This document shows, in pieces, positions 26,201 through 38,642 of a DNA stretch of 60,000 nucleotides (its first letter is position 1; the number at the start of each line of letters is the position of its first letter). The stretch is from Tubiluchus corallicola. Lineage: Eukaryota; Priapulida; Priapulimorpha; Priapulimorphida; Tubiluchidae. The stretch is taken from assembly GCA_030141605.1 (NCBI GenBank), contig JAQGDQ010000001.1, forward strand, positions 560,001 to 620,000, read 5' to 3'. The notes beneath the pieces are model-generated. The model made no database searches. It saw only the letters and a program-made list of their open reading frames with translations, and had not been told where the DNA came from. The position numbers were made by a program, and so were the translations under genes.

Positions 26201-27820
26201 AAACAAAGTTTTGCCATAAACTGATATTTTATCAAGACTTGTGTTCTTTAATATGCCTTCCCAAATAAAACTGATTTACAAATAATTTAGCTCGTTCAGA
26301 GACAGCATTGGCAATGCCAATGGTGCTTTCTTGCAAACTGATGGAAGTACTGCTACCAATACATCTATATTGGTAAAATAAGACTTCTTCACCCTTAATA
26401 GCTTTTCAGTCTATTATATTTTTTTACACCTAATAAATAAAAAGACCGATTTTGTTTTGATTAATGGTCAATTAGCTATAATCAATCATAAAAGTCTTAG
26501 GTAGAACTTGTCTTTATGTTTTAGGGCTTGAATGCAATTAGTACCGCTACAAAAAATTAAAGCTTGAAAAGCTAGTACACTTATTGCATTTCCTTCAAAT
26601 ATCTTCACGACTGTTTCATCTAATGTGTGCAAAATTAGTTAAAGACACTGGCGTCCATTTAATGCAAGTCAGTTTTTTGCTGTGGAAAAACCAGTAAAAA
26701 AACAATCACATTTTTGGCATTGATGACAGCCAAAGCTACAAAGACTATAACCTGACCTCAGCAGCAGCGTCATCTTCAGTTTGATTTGTACCATGTGTCT
26801 TTCTATCCTTGCGAAATTTTTCTACTGCACTGGCAATTGTTTCCTTTTCTATTATTTGAGACACATTCTGTTTGAGGTAGTCCTGAGTTTTCTGAATTTG
26901 GTATTTAACTAATTCAGAAATAGCATCTCTTTCATCCTTTTCCACAAATTCCTAAAAAAACACAATGCAAAATTTTGGTTTTAGTAAATTTCAGGAACCA
27001 CTTTTAGGTTGTCTATGGATATTCTAGGCTAACAAAACAATATGTAAAAAATATAGAGTCGTGGGGATTTGTCATATGGGTGGAGTATCGGAAGAATATC
27101 AAGCACTCCGACAGCAGTTGGGAAGTGTGCCGGGGAATGAAATTTTTATCAACATCAAATTCAGATTTACACTTTCAATACTAAGCTAAATGTGCACATT
27201 AGGCTTGTATAAGGTTCAGCTCTGTAAAATAAACTATTTCACTTCTAATAAGTAATGGAGTTGCTAGTTCTATTTACAGGTACTTGTAGCTTTGTGCACA
27301 CTGGAGGAATTTTGGGCTTAAAAAACTGAAATGCCTCAACGGTAAATATATATAACAGCTTAGGAACATACGTGGCTGCCAAACAGCAGATTTGTGTGTC
27401 TTGCATACAAAGCCCAACTCCTTAGTTAAGGTTTTAGGATTTCCAATCCAGAGGAACTTTGTAATCCTGCCTATTTTGGGATTGTATTTTTTAATCCGGC
27501 CAAGCTCCTAAGGTTTTCGAGATTCAAATAAATTGTTTTTTTTCAAGAAACAAAATAAGATTCAGTTTATACTCACGGCTGTTTAAATGTACTTTATTAA
27601 AAAACTGTTCATAATCAAATGCAGAGTGAACTAACCTCATTCTTATTAGTAAATATCATTATCAATAAGAATTTTCGTTCTGTTTTTTAAGAGTAACTTG
27701 TTTTCACTCTGCCACTCACTGTGTAATTCTGTTTTCACATGAATTAATAGTCTGGCAAAATGGCATACAGCATTTTTCCACACATAACAGATGTTGCTGT
27801 GAAGTTGGTGATTATTTAAT

Positions 27821-27851
<31 letters not shown>

Positions 27852-30800
27852 TTATTTTTATAATGTGCACATTTACATATGTATATGTTCAAAAACACAG
27901 TACATGTACATAAAATCAAGTAAAATTAATTGCGCAGAAAATTATAAAAAAAAGGTATGATCAATACACACGAATAAATTCTCAAAAATATCTATAACGA
28001 AAATTCCTTACTAAACTGCATTATCACAGATAAAAATAATAAAATCACCTATTCTCTAAGTAACCAAAAAAAACAATCCCGCAAATCTTGAAATACACAA
28101 TACTGTGGTTCCTATCCGATCACCAATTCCCTCAAGTAAGGTTGTGCGATCCCACATTTTCAGGATGCAATTTCAGGACTGCAAACCCTACACCAGTATG
28201 AAAATATCCTACCACTCACTATATAGAAAAAACTTACCTTAACAGCACTACCAAGACCTCGCTCAGTAAGCAACTTTAAACGTGATTTCTCATCAGCTCT
28301 AGAGAAAAACTCCTTCACAACATCTTCTACCCTACCAATTTCTAAGCCTTCGTTTAGCATTTCAGCAATGTCATTTTCTGGAAAAAACAAAAGCATGAAT
28401 TAATTGTTTTTTAAGCTCAATATCAATTTTTATAAATTACGTTTACAGTAAGTTCTCGCTTAACGACGCTAATGTGTTCTACCAAAACACGATGTTAAGC
28501 AAAAAGCCCTTCAACGAAGCCAAGACTTCCACAGAAAGCAATGTAAAAGAATTGAGATACGTTCCAGAAGCAAAAAATCAATGTTGGTTAAATCACATAA
28601 CTTAAACATTTTATGAGTTTTATTCATATTTCTATTGATTAATTTCTTTCTGCTTACATGAATAAGGATGTGTGCATAAATTTGGCTTGCAGATCTCACT
28701 TGATATGAACGCTTAGCATTTAGTACTCACTCGTGAAGCAAAAAATGTATATAATATTTACACTGTTTACGTTACTAGTGCATTTTTAAAACATAATAAT
28801 GCAATATGTACAGTTTTAATGCATCGTTAAGTGAAAAAAGGTGTGAAAAAGTGAGCGTTGTTAAAACGAAATGTCACTAAACGGAGAGATAATCAGTTTG
28901 ATATCAGCTTTACCTGCACTGAAGTCATCCTCACTTCCTTTCTTCCCTTGCCGCTTGTGCATAAAATGAACTATCTCATTTGGATTTGCTACTCTGCTGA
29001 CAAATTGCTGGCTGAACCGGTATGTATGGAATGTCTCATATCCGCCACTATAATCCACACGTAACCTTCATGGATAAAAATATTACATATTTTAAGTCTA
29101 CACCAAATTCTAATGTTCGTGCTGCTTAGAAAATAATGAGAAACAAGATTATGAAACCAATCGTTTTGTACAAGTTCAGTTTTATGACAAACTAGGAAAA
29201 GCCTACCTAATTAATGGCTGTGTTGGCTGCTTTGGATGTCCTGTTATCAACTGCTTCTGTGCTTTCTCTATCATTTCTTCAATTTTTTCAGCACAATAGT
29301 CCTCAGCCTTTTTTGCTAGAAAGTAATAAGAACACTGACTTGCACATAGTGATGTTATTGATGTACAGTTAGTATCATAACAAGAGTAACACTTCGTTGG
29401 CTATTTGCAGTTAACTAGCCTGCGTGAAAAAGTTTGCAATGTGTAAATGTAGCATGGAACATATCATTCCGTGTGCTAGTAGCAAAAATTGTTATTTGCT
29501 ATTGTTAAAATGTTACCTGTGACAAAAATTTAGCAAAACATAATCTAAGTCTCATTAAAAATGATTCACAAAAACAACCTAGTTAAGTATCTTTTGGCAA
29601 TTCATTCTGAATCGTGATTTTAAGATTTCCTATTGAGAGAACTGTCATTCACAATGACTGGACATTGCCTACACTTCCATAAATCACATGTTCCGCTTTA
29701 GTTATTACTTTGTGAGCTGCTTGAATATTCTGGTAGAATATGCCACCAACATTAGTGGATATTTTTCATATCTTTGATTAGGATATTTTTGAAAATCAGT
29801 CAAACACTTGAAGTGGGCTAACGACTTAGTACATGTCTAAATAGAAAAACTAAGCAAGTGAATTAAAACATAGTTTATTAAATTTATTTAGCAGCAATAA
29901 CTTTGTTCGCGTGCACTCTATTTTATAGTAAATTTTTACGAAGCAACCAATTTAAGCTTACCAGAATTTGGATCATCTGGATCAATGCTCGTTTTACTTA
30001 ACATCAAGTCTTCCATAATAAATGGACGAACAGTCTCCAATGGAATTTTGGAAATTTTAAAATCCTTGCCTTTAATTTTTAAAATTCCTATGTACTTCTT
30101 CACTGATTCTCCTTCACTGAGAGATGTAGCTATTGGGCTGCCTATAAACAAAAACACAAAGCAAGGTTTAACTGTCAGTGTTAAGTAATAATTGGTTTTA
30201 GACAGTTTAGTAAATGTATTTCTTATGAAAAACCACAAATGAACACCAGAATTTTAATTACAAGCCAAAGACAATAGTAACTCAGCACTTCACACATCTA
30301 CACAGGCCATTATTTACAGTGGACATGACAGGTAGTTTTCAGGGTTTATTTTTGTAATAAAAAATCAAATAAAAATCAGTGGATTTACACATCAGCCTTT
30401 TTGGATGAAAATGCAAGCTCATTTCCCTCTTGATCAGTAACAGTCGACAAGCAGAGTTTCTGAGTTACCATTACAACTTTGCTAGCCGTGCAGTATTAAG
30501 ATGTCAGAGAACAACTTCAGCTGCACAGGTGGTAAGTATCATAGTGTTGATGTACGTTTGCAAGATGCATACATATGTAGTTTGTGCAATACGCAATGCA
30601 AAAAATTTATTGATTTTCTTTGTTTGAATGGGATGTACTTATTCAAGAATTTTTGTTTGTCTGTAATCAAACAAAACTGCAGTTAGAAAGAAGTAAAAAC
30701 GAAGCACAGAAAAGACATTCCAAGAATTGAAGTATCACGCAAGAGAAAAACTAATTCGCTGTTACTCATACGAATCTCTGCGTTAAGGCAAGCAGTCATC

Positions 30801-33687
30801 AGCAATTATCATGCTTCGCCAGAGATGCATGCTAAGGAAGTCCCAAAACCCAGTGAGCATAGTAACTACTAAGATTCTTAAGAATTCCAAGACTGTTCTA
30901 TAAAACTAGAAAAAAATGCAAAGTACATGTCTCTTCATAAATACACAATTCCAAAAGAATTACAAAAAAAAACACTATTAGTTACCTGGCTGTGATATAT
31001 AATATTTCTGTTCACTGTTCCATTCTGGATCAATTCTGCATTCATGCTCATGGCCCCATATCACAAGATCAAGGAAGTCATCCAAAAACTTCTCAGGAAT
31101 AAAATTCTTTGCACCATGCTTTGCACGATTCTGATGAAAGAGCAATAGACTAAACCAGTCATCCATATCCTCTTTTGGTCGGAGCATTGTCACTGCTTTA
31201 CTAAGAAAAAGCCTATGTAAACGTTCGTCTCGTATGCTGCCCAGACCATACAATGCTAACCGAGTCCCACCCTTTTGCATTAGCAATGGCGACATTTCAA
31301 TACTGTGCAGAGACCGAGACCTGCCGAAGTAGTTAATGAAACCACATGCACTAAGCATGTCTACAGCACACAGATTGCCTAGTCCTGCTGGATCATCATG
31401 ATTGCCATGTATAGTAAAAACAGGTATACCAACATTGATGTTTGGATCTTCGTAATTCACTATAGGAAACTGGCTCTCACTAAAATTGACTGACTGATCG
31501 CTGAGAAATTCAAAATGACATGGTTTGTCACTCATACAGTACTTGCGGAAGAGAACCTAAAAATATCAAGGTTAACCAGTTCAAAACAGAGACGGGCCAT
31601 TTGGACACGGCTGTTTGGGTGCTAGACACTTGGGTGCTGACTCACTTGGGCTGAGGCATTTGGGCACCAATGCCGATGTGCACTGCCAAATGAACCACTA
31701 ACTTAACGAGACTCTATCACCTTAGAATGGTACATTATTATACAGCAGAAATTGTCTTTATTACGCTACAAAATAGTGCTGCCTAGTAAGCTAAAATTAT
31801 GAGAACTTTTAAAACATCAAAAGTTTTTGTAAGAAAAGAAATAATTATTTTTGTGAGTATGACCATGTAAAACTGGAACTGCTGGTGAGCCCTTAAAAAC
31901 ACTGCTGCTGATCACGTAATATTACACATACATTTCTCAAGAGAGACAGCAACAAAGAAAAACGTTTATCTGCCAACAGTTACTCTTAAACCTGAAATTG
32001 GCAATCATACATTAAGCGTTAATTTGGCTTATTAATTGAACTAATCGTTTTTAAGTTGGCAGTTAGTATAAACAATGCATTCTACATAGGTTTCTTCTAA
32101 TGCATACCAATCGCTCAATGAAGAAAGTGTTGTGATATAGCACTAGTCTAGTTCAAGATTTTTTATGACTCACATTTCTGTTATTTACCGCTTTTGAGAT
32201 GCATTAGACATTTTTGAAATAAAATACTGTCTTATATGTTTATAAAATTGCGCATCTAGCTTGCGGTGACTTCTGTTTCATTCTTTTTAAAAACCACATG
32301 TAATAGTAAATGTGGAAAAGCAGTAACTGCAGAGTCATTTGACTAGTTATAAAAACTTTTTATTATTCTTATTGTAATTATGTTAGTGCGTAGGTTTAAT
32401 TTGGTAAGGTGATTTTAAAAAAAAATTTCGTGAGAGTTGGAAAAATAGAGAATCCTTAAAAATTTAATAAACAAAATTAGGTATGACATTAAGTTTTACT
32501 GGTGCCTAAATGTCTTGTGCCCAAATGGTTGTGCCTAAATGTCACATTCCAGTTCAAAATAATAACATTATGCCTGCCAATTTAAATAAAGTAAAATTTT
32601 GCTGAACAATAGCTTCAAGTCCTTATAAATACCTAGTCAAAAACATACTTCTGCAGTATGATTCAACACAACCCAGCCAATAGTATAGTTATGCCTACCA
32701 ATGACTTCCAAAGAGGAGAAACTGCTCAATAAAGCTGGTAACAGTACACTATTAACCTGCTCATTTCCTATAATTTTGCATGCTTGAGAAAGAAATAACA
32801 CGCACCATTTAATAACTTTGCATAAACCGGCAAAACAAGCAATTATAAAGGCTATACATTCTGTATGTACTCTATTGGAACAATGTTAAAATGAAGGCAA
32901 GTTGCTTCAAATTTTGCTTACCATACATGCGTGTATTGTATTTCGTGAAGGCTTATTTTCATGAAACAAGTCTCCTCCTAGTAAAATAAAGTCAACATTC
33001 CTTTGCTGGGCATGTTGCAGAATTTCCTCAAAAGCTATAAAAGAATCATTTCCTAGAAAAAAAGAGTGATATTAACTCCACCAACCAATTATTAAAAAAA
33101 CAGTCTGCTGGGATAACTAAGGTACCAACAATATGTTCAAACAATGACAGAAGTTAGGAGACTAATAGGTGATCAGATTTGAAAGTGAATATGAGCAGTA
33201 TTCTGACTACTTCCAAAAGTATTATTACGAAAAGGGGCAAAGGAAAACATCTGAATAGTCATAGGACATCCATTGGTAAAAAACTTACCAATGCTGAGCC
33301 TAGTTAGTGAATGGATTTGTGACCAATGGGAAAAAGCTTTAACTGCCATATTGCTTCTAGCTATTTCTCTAATTAAGATAGGATGTACCATAGATGCAAA
33401 GTTGCAAGTGGCAAAGTCACATCTGCAAATCAAATGTCTTTACTCAAAGGATTAAAACTGATGTGTAAATGTCGATTCCAATCCCAAACAATAGAAGTTA
33501 ACAAACCCAGCCGTTGAGTGCTAAATCAAATTTGCACTGGGCTGAACTGTATTAATAATATGGCAAGAGATTACATCAGTTAGATTAAAATTGTTTTACC
33601 TCTTACTGCATCTTTTTCATTGTATCCCAAATGTATATCAGTGGCAATTAAAATATTAAATGTGTTGTCATCTTCATTCCCACCCAT
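23216..33687 (-). CDS. MRE11: MRE11 double-strand-break repair nuclease (complete)
   Basis: MRE11 is the Mn-dependent nuclease of the MRE11-RAD50-NBS1 complex, acting in the nucleus on DNA ends. Exons: 33687-33600, 33052-32922, 31556-30986, 30141-29962, 29315-29207, 29065-28914, 28377-28238, 26951-26757, 24845-24701, 24109-23980, 23396-23216. Phases close, giving 673 residues (human 708). All catalytic motifs are present: DIHLG (D17, H19), GGDLFHEN (D57), GNHDDP (N125, H126), FHQNR (His near 214) and WGHEHEC (H242, H244). The capping/DNA-binding region follows ([35 protein letters not shown]). The C-terminus has a short glycine-arginine stretch ([17 protein letters not shown], about 557-573) like the methylated GAR motif, then an acidic/basic tail (ESSDEE, KRRRR). 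It lies 316 bases downstream of HAUS2 on the same strand. The exon 8/9 boundary is ambiguous but does not change the protein. Confidence 0.97.
26757..26951 (-). CDS. MRE11: MRE11 exon 8 (boundary ambiguous)
   Basis: Encodes [18 protein letters not shown] and onward to TEDDAAAE, a helical segment before the GAR region. It can end at 26757 (GAG then GTCAGG) with exon 9 starting at 24845, or at 26752 (GTCAG then GTTATA) with exon 9 starting at 24840. Both joins read E-V-S-E-A-L in frame. Confidence 0.9.
27823..27850. repeat. (AAT)n microsatellite in MRE11 intron 7
   Basis: Nine or so AAT units. The rest of the 1.3-kb intron (26952-28237) shows no exon-like frame. A short GC-richer patch around 27,070-27,135 is unassigned. 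Confidence 0.9.
28449..28890. mobile_element. Possible pogo/Tigger-like relic in MRE11 intron 6
   Basis: The left end reads ACAGTAAGTTCTCGCTTAAC. Near the right end the complement contains TTTTAACAACGCTCAC and CACTTAACGATGC. Repeated CGTTAAG/CTTAACG words and an ACAGT... start resemble tc1-mariner/pogo-type MITE ends. Inverted repeats are weak and no target duplication is clear. Confidence 0.3.
31576..32559. mobile_element. 962-bp DNA transposon with 11-bp target duplication (MRE11 intron 2)
   Basis: The sequence CCAGTTCAAAA occurs at 31576-31586 and again at 32549-32559, bounding a 962-bp body. Both ends carry several copies, in inverted orientation, of a motif like CATTTGGGCACC: left end 31594-31665, right end 32500-32548. 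A duplication of 9-11 bp with repeat-rich ends fits a Mutator-like (MULE) non-autonomous element, but the class is inferred. No transposase frame is visible. A second, interrupted copy is at 45,144-47,027. Confidence 0.75.
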
Positions 33688-33731
33688 AATAAGGAAAAAT
33701 CAATGGTGCTAGTTAGATGTTCCTCAGACCT
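33688..33731 (-). other. MRE11 5' UTR segment with upstream 3' splice site
   Basis: On the minus strand, CATATTTGCAG is followed at 33729 by GTCTGAGG and 42 bases of leader before the MRE11 ATG. This is an acceptor-like site with no obvious paired donor in the short gap to HAUS2. Confidence 0.45.
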
Positions 33732-34003
33732 GCAAATATGTAATTTTTAAATGTCTTATGCAAAAGTAAAATAACACTTTAAGTATGATGCAATAAAAAC
33801 ATCCAATTTTGACTGAGTATACTCAGTAGACTATTACATATTCTGGTTTTCTTCACAACTTGATTATTGTACATAACCAGTTAAAAAAGCCAAGATATTC
33901 AATAAAATTCAATAAACCTAACACATATTAGCGACTAAGACATTACTTGTTTTTAAAATTTATGCTGTTATCCTCTTCAAGCAATAGATCTTCTCAATGT
34001 TTG
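33732..34003 (-). other. Short HAUS2-MRE11 intergenic spacer
   Basis: The whole stop-to-start gap is 316 bases. On the minus strand I see neither AATAAA nor ATTAAA in it; the AATAAA words present (33900-33916) are on the plus strand. See the operon-like finding. Confidence 0.6.
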
Positions 34004-34510
34004 CTAACACTGGTTGACTAATTCACGCAAGTGAACCACAGCTTCCAAATCTGACTTCAACTGAGCTGAAGTAATACCAGCTTCTGATAAAATGTCACTC
34101 AGTTTCTGAGTCTCAAGTCCATTTTCAATAGCCCAACATACATTTGTCAAGTTTTTTGATAAAGTAGATATTAAACATGCCGTTAAAGGAAATACTTCTG
34201 CCACTTTTTCACGGTGTTCGAGCTGAACATTGATGTGGTCTCTGGTAACTGGTTGCTGCAGGCTTGTTGTAAGTCTTCCTTTTTCTCTAATAACACTTTC
34301 AATATGGTTTGATAAGCTTTGTAATTCTGCAAGTCTTTTCTTCAATACAGCTACACAAGTTAAATCGGTTGAAAAAGTTGACAAACTTCGCCTTGTAAAT
34401 TCAACAGATGCTTCATTCAACAATTTATTTTGACTGCTGATAGTTTGCAAAACTTCAATCAGCATCAAACTGTTACCACCTTTCTCACTATAAGAATCTG
34501 GATGAAACAT
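34004..34510 (-). CDS. HAUS2: HAUS2-like augmin complex subunit, single exon
   Basis: HAUS2 is part of the eight-subunit augmin complex that recruits gamma-tubulin to spindle microtubules. The frame encodes 168 residues ending in TAG. In-frame TGA and TAG lie just upstream of the first ATG (MFHPDSYSEKGG), so no upstream exon in this frame is needed. The family signature is LQSLSNHIESVIREKGRL followed by a leucine/proline segment (LQQPVTRDHI), resembling the central LQSMNNHLEAVLKEK-type segment of vertebrate HAUS2. The rest is predicted helical and coiled-coil. It is shorter than the vertebrate protein (about 235 residues), lacking a long C-terminal tail. Assignment rests on that one motif and overall helical character. 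Confidence 0.72.
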   Translation of the reverse strand: MFHPDSYSEKGGNSLMLIEVLQTISSQNKLLNEASVEFTRRSLSTFSTDLTCVAVLKKRLAELQSLSNHIESVIREKGRLTTSLQQPVTRDHINVQLEHREKVAEVFPLTACLISTLSKNLTNVCWAIENGLETQKLSDILSEAGITSAQLKSDLEAVVHLRELVNQC

Positions 34511-36059
34511 TTTTTCCAATATAGACTATCATCGTGATTTTAATTACTATTCTTTCTTCAAGTGATTGCTAAGATGAAGTCAAAATAGAATTACCACATA
34601 AACTCTGAAAATACAAATACAGAAATAATGTTTATATAAGAACAAAATAGGAATGTACAGTAAAAGACAAGTAGTCAAACACAAGAGTGAATTTTCTCTG
34701 CTACAAAGTAAAAACACTCACATTAAACCTTCCCGAAGAAAGTTATAATTGATAAAGTTTTCTATGTCATTGTCATGACAAAACTGTAATAAAACTTTTC
34801 AGTTTCACTATGTGAAGGCACAATTGCAGTTTAGGCTGTGAGTCAAACGTTATTGTAACTTAGCCTGGTATATGCCAGTCAGGTAATTGGTGCTCTCACA
34901 GTAACTATAACAAAACTAAGTGTTTACACTTGGAAATGCCATTGAATTTTTTATTTATTTGTAACTATAAAAAATACATTTTTAGAGAAGAAAATGGCAG
35001 CGAAAATGTAGCACTTATGTGACCACAACAAGATCATGCCAGATAGCAACTACTGTTTGCAAAAGAGTATTTGTATACACCTAATTTAGAATAATGAAGG
35101 ACAAAAGGGATACCTGAATAGGTTTCAAAAATTGCCTTAATAATATTACTTTACAGCAATTTTATGCACATATGCACTCGCATTGAAAGGAATTTTAGTT
35201 TGTTTTCATTTCAAATCTCCTGCAATACTGTTCTGACAACGCCATTACATGACGTTACCTACGCACAATGTAAATCAGGGGAAGAAAATTGTTAAATTAT
35301 GTCTCAAAAAAAACTCTCCATGCAAATCTATATTACTTGGCTTTTTGCTTACCTGCTAGAAAGACTTATGTAACTACAAAAGATTTTTTTTTTAATTATT
35401 TAAAATATTTTCACCAATTGGTAAAATGTCACTGACTCACCCTCCAGGGTGACTCACTCACCCACTCACTAACCAAAAACGTATTTTTAATCTTATTGAC
35501 AAGATACAGTAATTTAAAATTTTACTTAGTTAGTGACGTGTGTCCTACAAATGCTCTGGTTATTTTTTACTCAGTGTTATCTAAACTTCTTTCAAATGAC
35601 CTGTCGGTCATCACGGGAGTTTAAATTTACATATGTTTTATACAGCGTGACTGTCGATTGCAGTCCTGCATGCAAAAAGGCAGTAAGTAAGTAATATAAA
35701 ATTTCAAGACGAATTTTTAAAGCTTTCTGTTTATGAAGGGTTTTCTTGTGCTTTAAACAATTTGTAACTGTGACCACATAAATTTTGAGAAGGAGCATAA
35801 TAAAAGAATTCATCAAATTACAAATGTACCAGACTAGAAGAACTTTTAGCCAAGTGTAACCCTGGAGGCATTTTTTCTGAATTCTAAAAAGACTGTTGCC
35901 GGCTTGAAAAATTAGGTAAAAGGGTCAAAAATGCAAAAAGCCAAATGGCTACCAAGCTTCTACACAAAGAAAATAATCAAAAATTTACAAAAAATTGTCA
36001 TTAATAGGCAGTTATGACATCTAGTCCAGGGTAGTTGGACTTAGGCTTAAGAAATCCAG

Positions 36060-36166
36060 GGGAAGGTTTCACAAAACCGTCACTAAGTTAATAATGTCAT
36101 TATTACATTCACTTAACTATTAATGACGAAGTTGTTAAGTTAGTGACAGCATTGTGAAACTGGGCC
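36060..36166. mobile_element. Hairpin MITE, about 107 bp
   Basis: The left arm GGTTTCACAAAACCGTCACT pairs imperfectly with the right arm, whose complement reads AGTTTCACAATGCTGTCACT. Both arms continue with TAAGTTA/TAACTTAA, about 30 bases in all, around a loop that is itself palindromic (AATAATGTCATTATTA). This is a miniature inverted-repeat element; no target duplication was identified. Confidence 0.65.
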
Positions 36167-36949
36167 CAGTTCTGTTACCTTTTTTCAAAAATTGCAGCTG
36201 TTTTCAAAATGGCCACTACACAAAACAAAATTATGCTGATCATGCAATTTTGCTGATCATGAATATATATATAGTCTAGCATAATGATGAAAGACTTACT
36301 AACTTTGCCTAAAAGTTATAAAACTTTTGCACAATGCTAGAAAGCATCAAGTGATTAATTTGGGATATGAGACCAATTGAAAAAACAATATACGTCCACC
36401 TTTTTCCATATAGCCGACGATATGGCTGTTGCTAGTTTAGAAGACAATTTTGACGCCTAAGTATAGGTTTTCAAGGTCAAGGAATTCTCATCTCATGCTG
36501 AAAAATATCTATGACATCACCTGAGTTAGTGGCTGCTATCTTGCTTAGATAATTATTCAATCTCGAGTAACCAGTTTGAAGTTGAACAAGTTTGAAGAAT
36601 AGGTTGTTAGATGAAAATCAAGTCATCTATTGAAAACAGCAATGAAGAGAAATTGATGAGAAAATGTCCATTAGAAGAGTTTGCAAAAGGAAACTTGATA
36701 TTTTTAAACAGTTTTCTTTATGACATTCTTTACAGCTTGCAAGGAAAGGACATTAAAATCTTCATTCAAATACCGAGCGTCATTTGCCGCCTCTCTCTGG
36801 TCAAGGATTCAGCAAGTTCATTACCAAAAATATTACTATAACCATACCCACACAATATTAAAATGTATACAGTTTATCAGAAGTTTAACATAATATTTAA
36901 TACTGTCCACATCGTATTTTATAAGTACATGTTGTATTACAATGCCAAC

Positions 36950-37243
36950 CTATAATGAAAGAATACCTACAACAGATTGACTGTCACACCTAATAATTAG
37001 ACTTTTAACATTCAAAGCTAATAAATCTAAATCATTCAGCACAAACTGCAAAACGAGCAAAACTGCAGAAAGCTCAGCAAGATCACTGAAGCAAGAAGCG
37101 CTACTGATTTTTTCAACTGATGAATAACTCTCACTGTGAAAATAACAACTACAGCTGTGTATAGACCAGATAATACTACTTAAGGCAAAAACCATCAGTA
37201 AACCAACCAGTGTACTTTGTGGAAGATTTATAATTACATTCAC
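36950..37243 (-). pseudogene. Possible RNase H-like retrotransposon fragment
   Basis: The minus-strand frame contains DLAELSAVLLVLQ and SLIIRCDSQSVVGIL, resembling the second and third acidic motifs of the RNase H domain of non-LTR retrotransposons (AE-L and DSQS). The first Asp motif is not visible and upstream stops break continuity. It may be part of the same decayed element as 37553-37895, though RNase H and that tail are not usual companions. Confidence 0.35.
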
Positions 37244-37552
37244 AATATTCTGTCTATAGCAAGATTTTTTTTAACCTCTGATTTGATGAACCCTGTAATG
37301 AGATTTATCTTCTAAAAGCTCGGCAAGGTCCAATTCAGACTCACACTCTGCTGCCACTTCACATATATCCACAGTTCACACCCTCTGCACTTCTTTTGTC
37401 TGAATTGTAATTTTGTCCAGTAGCAAAGATATCTACAATTTCTATACAATTCATATTTCCTCGATAATTTTTTAAACAGGCATCTTCTGATTTGGAGTAC
37501 AGTAAGTGATTGATTAATGCTTTCCCGCTTAGTGACGTTTCGTTTTTATACG

Positions 37553-37895
37553 CTAATTATTAGACACCTTTTTTCGCTTTAGTTTTAACGACTGAAACAC
37601 TTTACTTGAACATTCACAGAAACCTTCTACGTCTATGTATTTTTGATATCCAAGTAATAGTGTGTTGACAAGATCTTTTTGGATGAAGCTGATGTACGTC
37701 AGCAGCTGCCCTCCTTGCGGTTTCTTTTCTTTCTGCAGCATTTCTTTGAAAGCTAACTTTAATGGACTGTCAACTGGTAGTTGCATAACTTGTCCTACCC
37801 ATCTTAATCTTCTCCTTTCGATTTTAATTGTCCATTCCTCTGCCTTGACTTTAATTATTTTACAGATGCTACTTTCATATTTTCTTTGGCCATTT
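37553..37895 (-). pseudogene. Non-LTR retrotransposon C-terminal fragment
   Basis: The minus-strand frame reads IERRRLRWVGQVMQLPVDSP and then KEKKPQGGQ and ends in a stop at 37553. The RLRWxGHVxRLPxD followed by a K-rich/G-rich block is the tail found after the reverse transcriptase domain of many LINE polyproteins. No reverse transcriptase core is present upstream, so this is a truncated remnant. Confidence 0.6.
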
Positions 37896-38642
37896 TATAC
37901 CTAGAAAATGTTTCTGTAGTTTCTTCTTTGAAATGCATCAATTTCTGATTCGCCTTGTGCTTTAATTGTCCACTATAAAGAAACACAATTTCCACAAGGG
38001 GAGCAGATTCTTAGTTTTGTATCTAAACTGATCCTCTTAGTTTCAAAAATTTTTGATAATTTTTATTATTGTTTTTACTGCAGAACAAAATCGAGTAATA
38101 CGCATGACTTTTGTAAGACTAATTTTGACTAGTGGTTCGAACATCTTAATTCGAGTTTGAGTTTCAAAGGTAAAATTATAACTCTACAACAAACTTGCGA
38201 GAAATTCCCGCTTTAGAAGTCAGTACTAGCAACTTGCAGTCTGTGCGCCCGATTCGGCGGGCAAGGAATCATTTTCCCGCATGCAACCCATAGATAAACA
38301 GTATAACTGTGATGTAATAATAATTAAATAATAAATTTTTATTTTAATTATAGTATAACCATGTGTGTAACCTATAATCATAGATTCGAATGATTCAGCA
38401 TTTCAACTACATAATTCTTTTCTCATTAAAGATGCTTGAAGGGTCACTCAATTGGCACAATTTAGCTGGGATTTCTGGTTGCAGTTTTTAAACAAGTTAT
38501 TATTGTTTTTACTGCAAAACAAAAACCGAAGTGATATGCGTGACCTTTGCGAATTGCGGGACCGCTGTTCATTAGCGAATCAAATTTTTTCGAAAATTTT
38601 TAAAACTAATTACAACCTGAGATTATAATGTTTTTCAACTAT

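Noticed and set aside
30501-30686. Cys-containing plus-strand ORF in MRE11 intron 3
   Set aside because: Suggestive CxxC, but no partner frame, no homologue recognised and opposite to MRE11.
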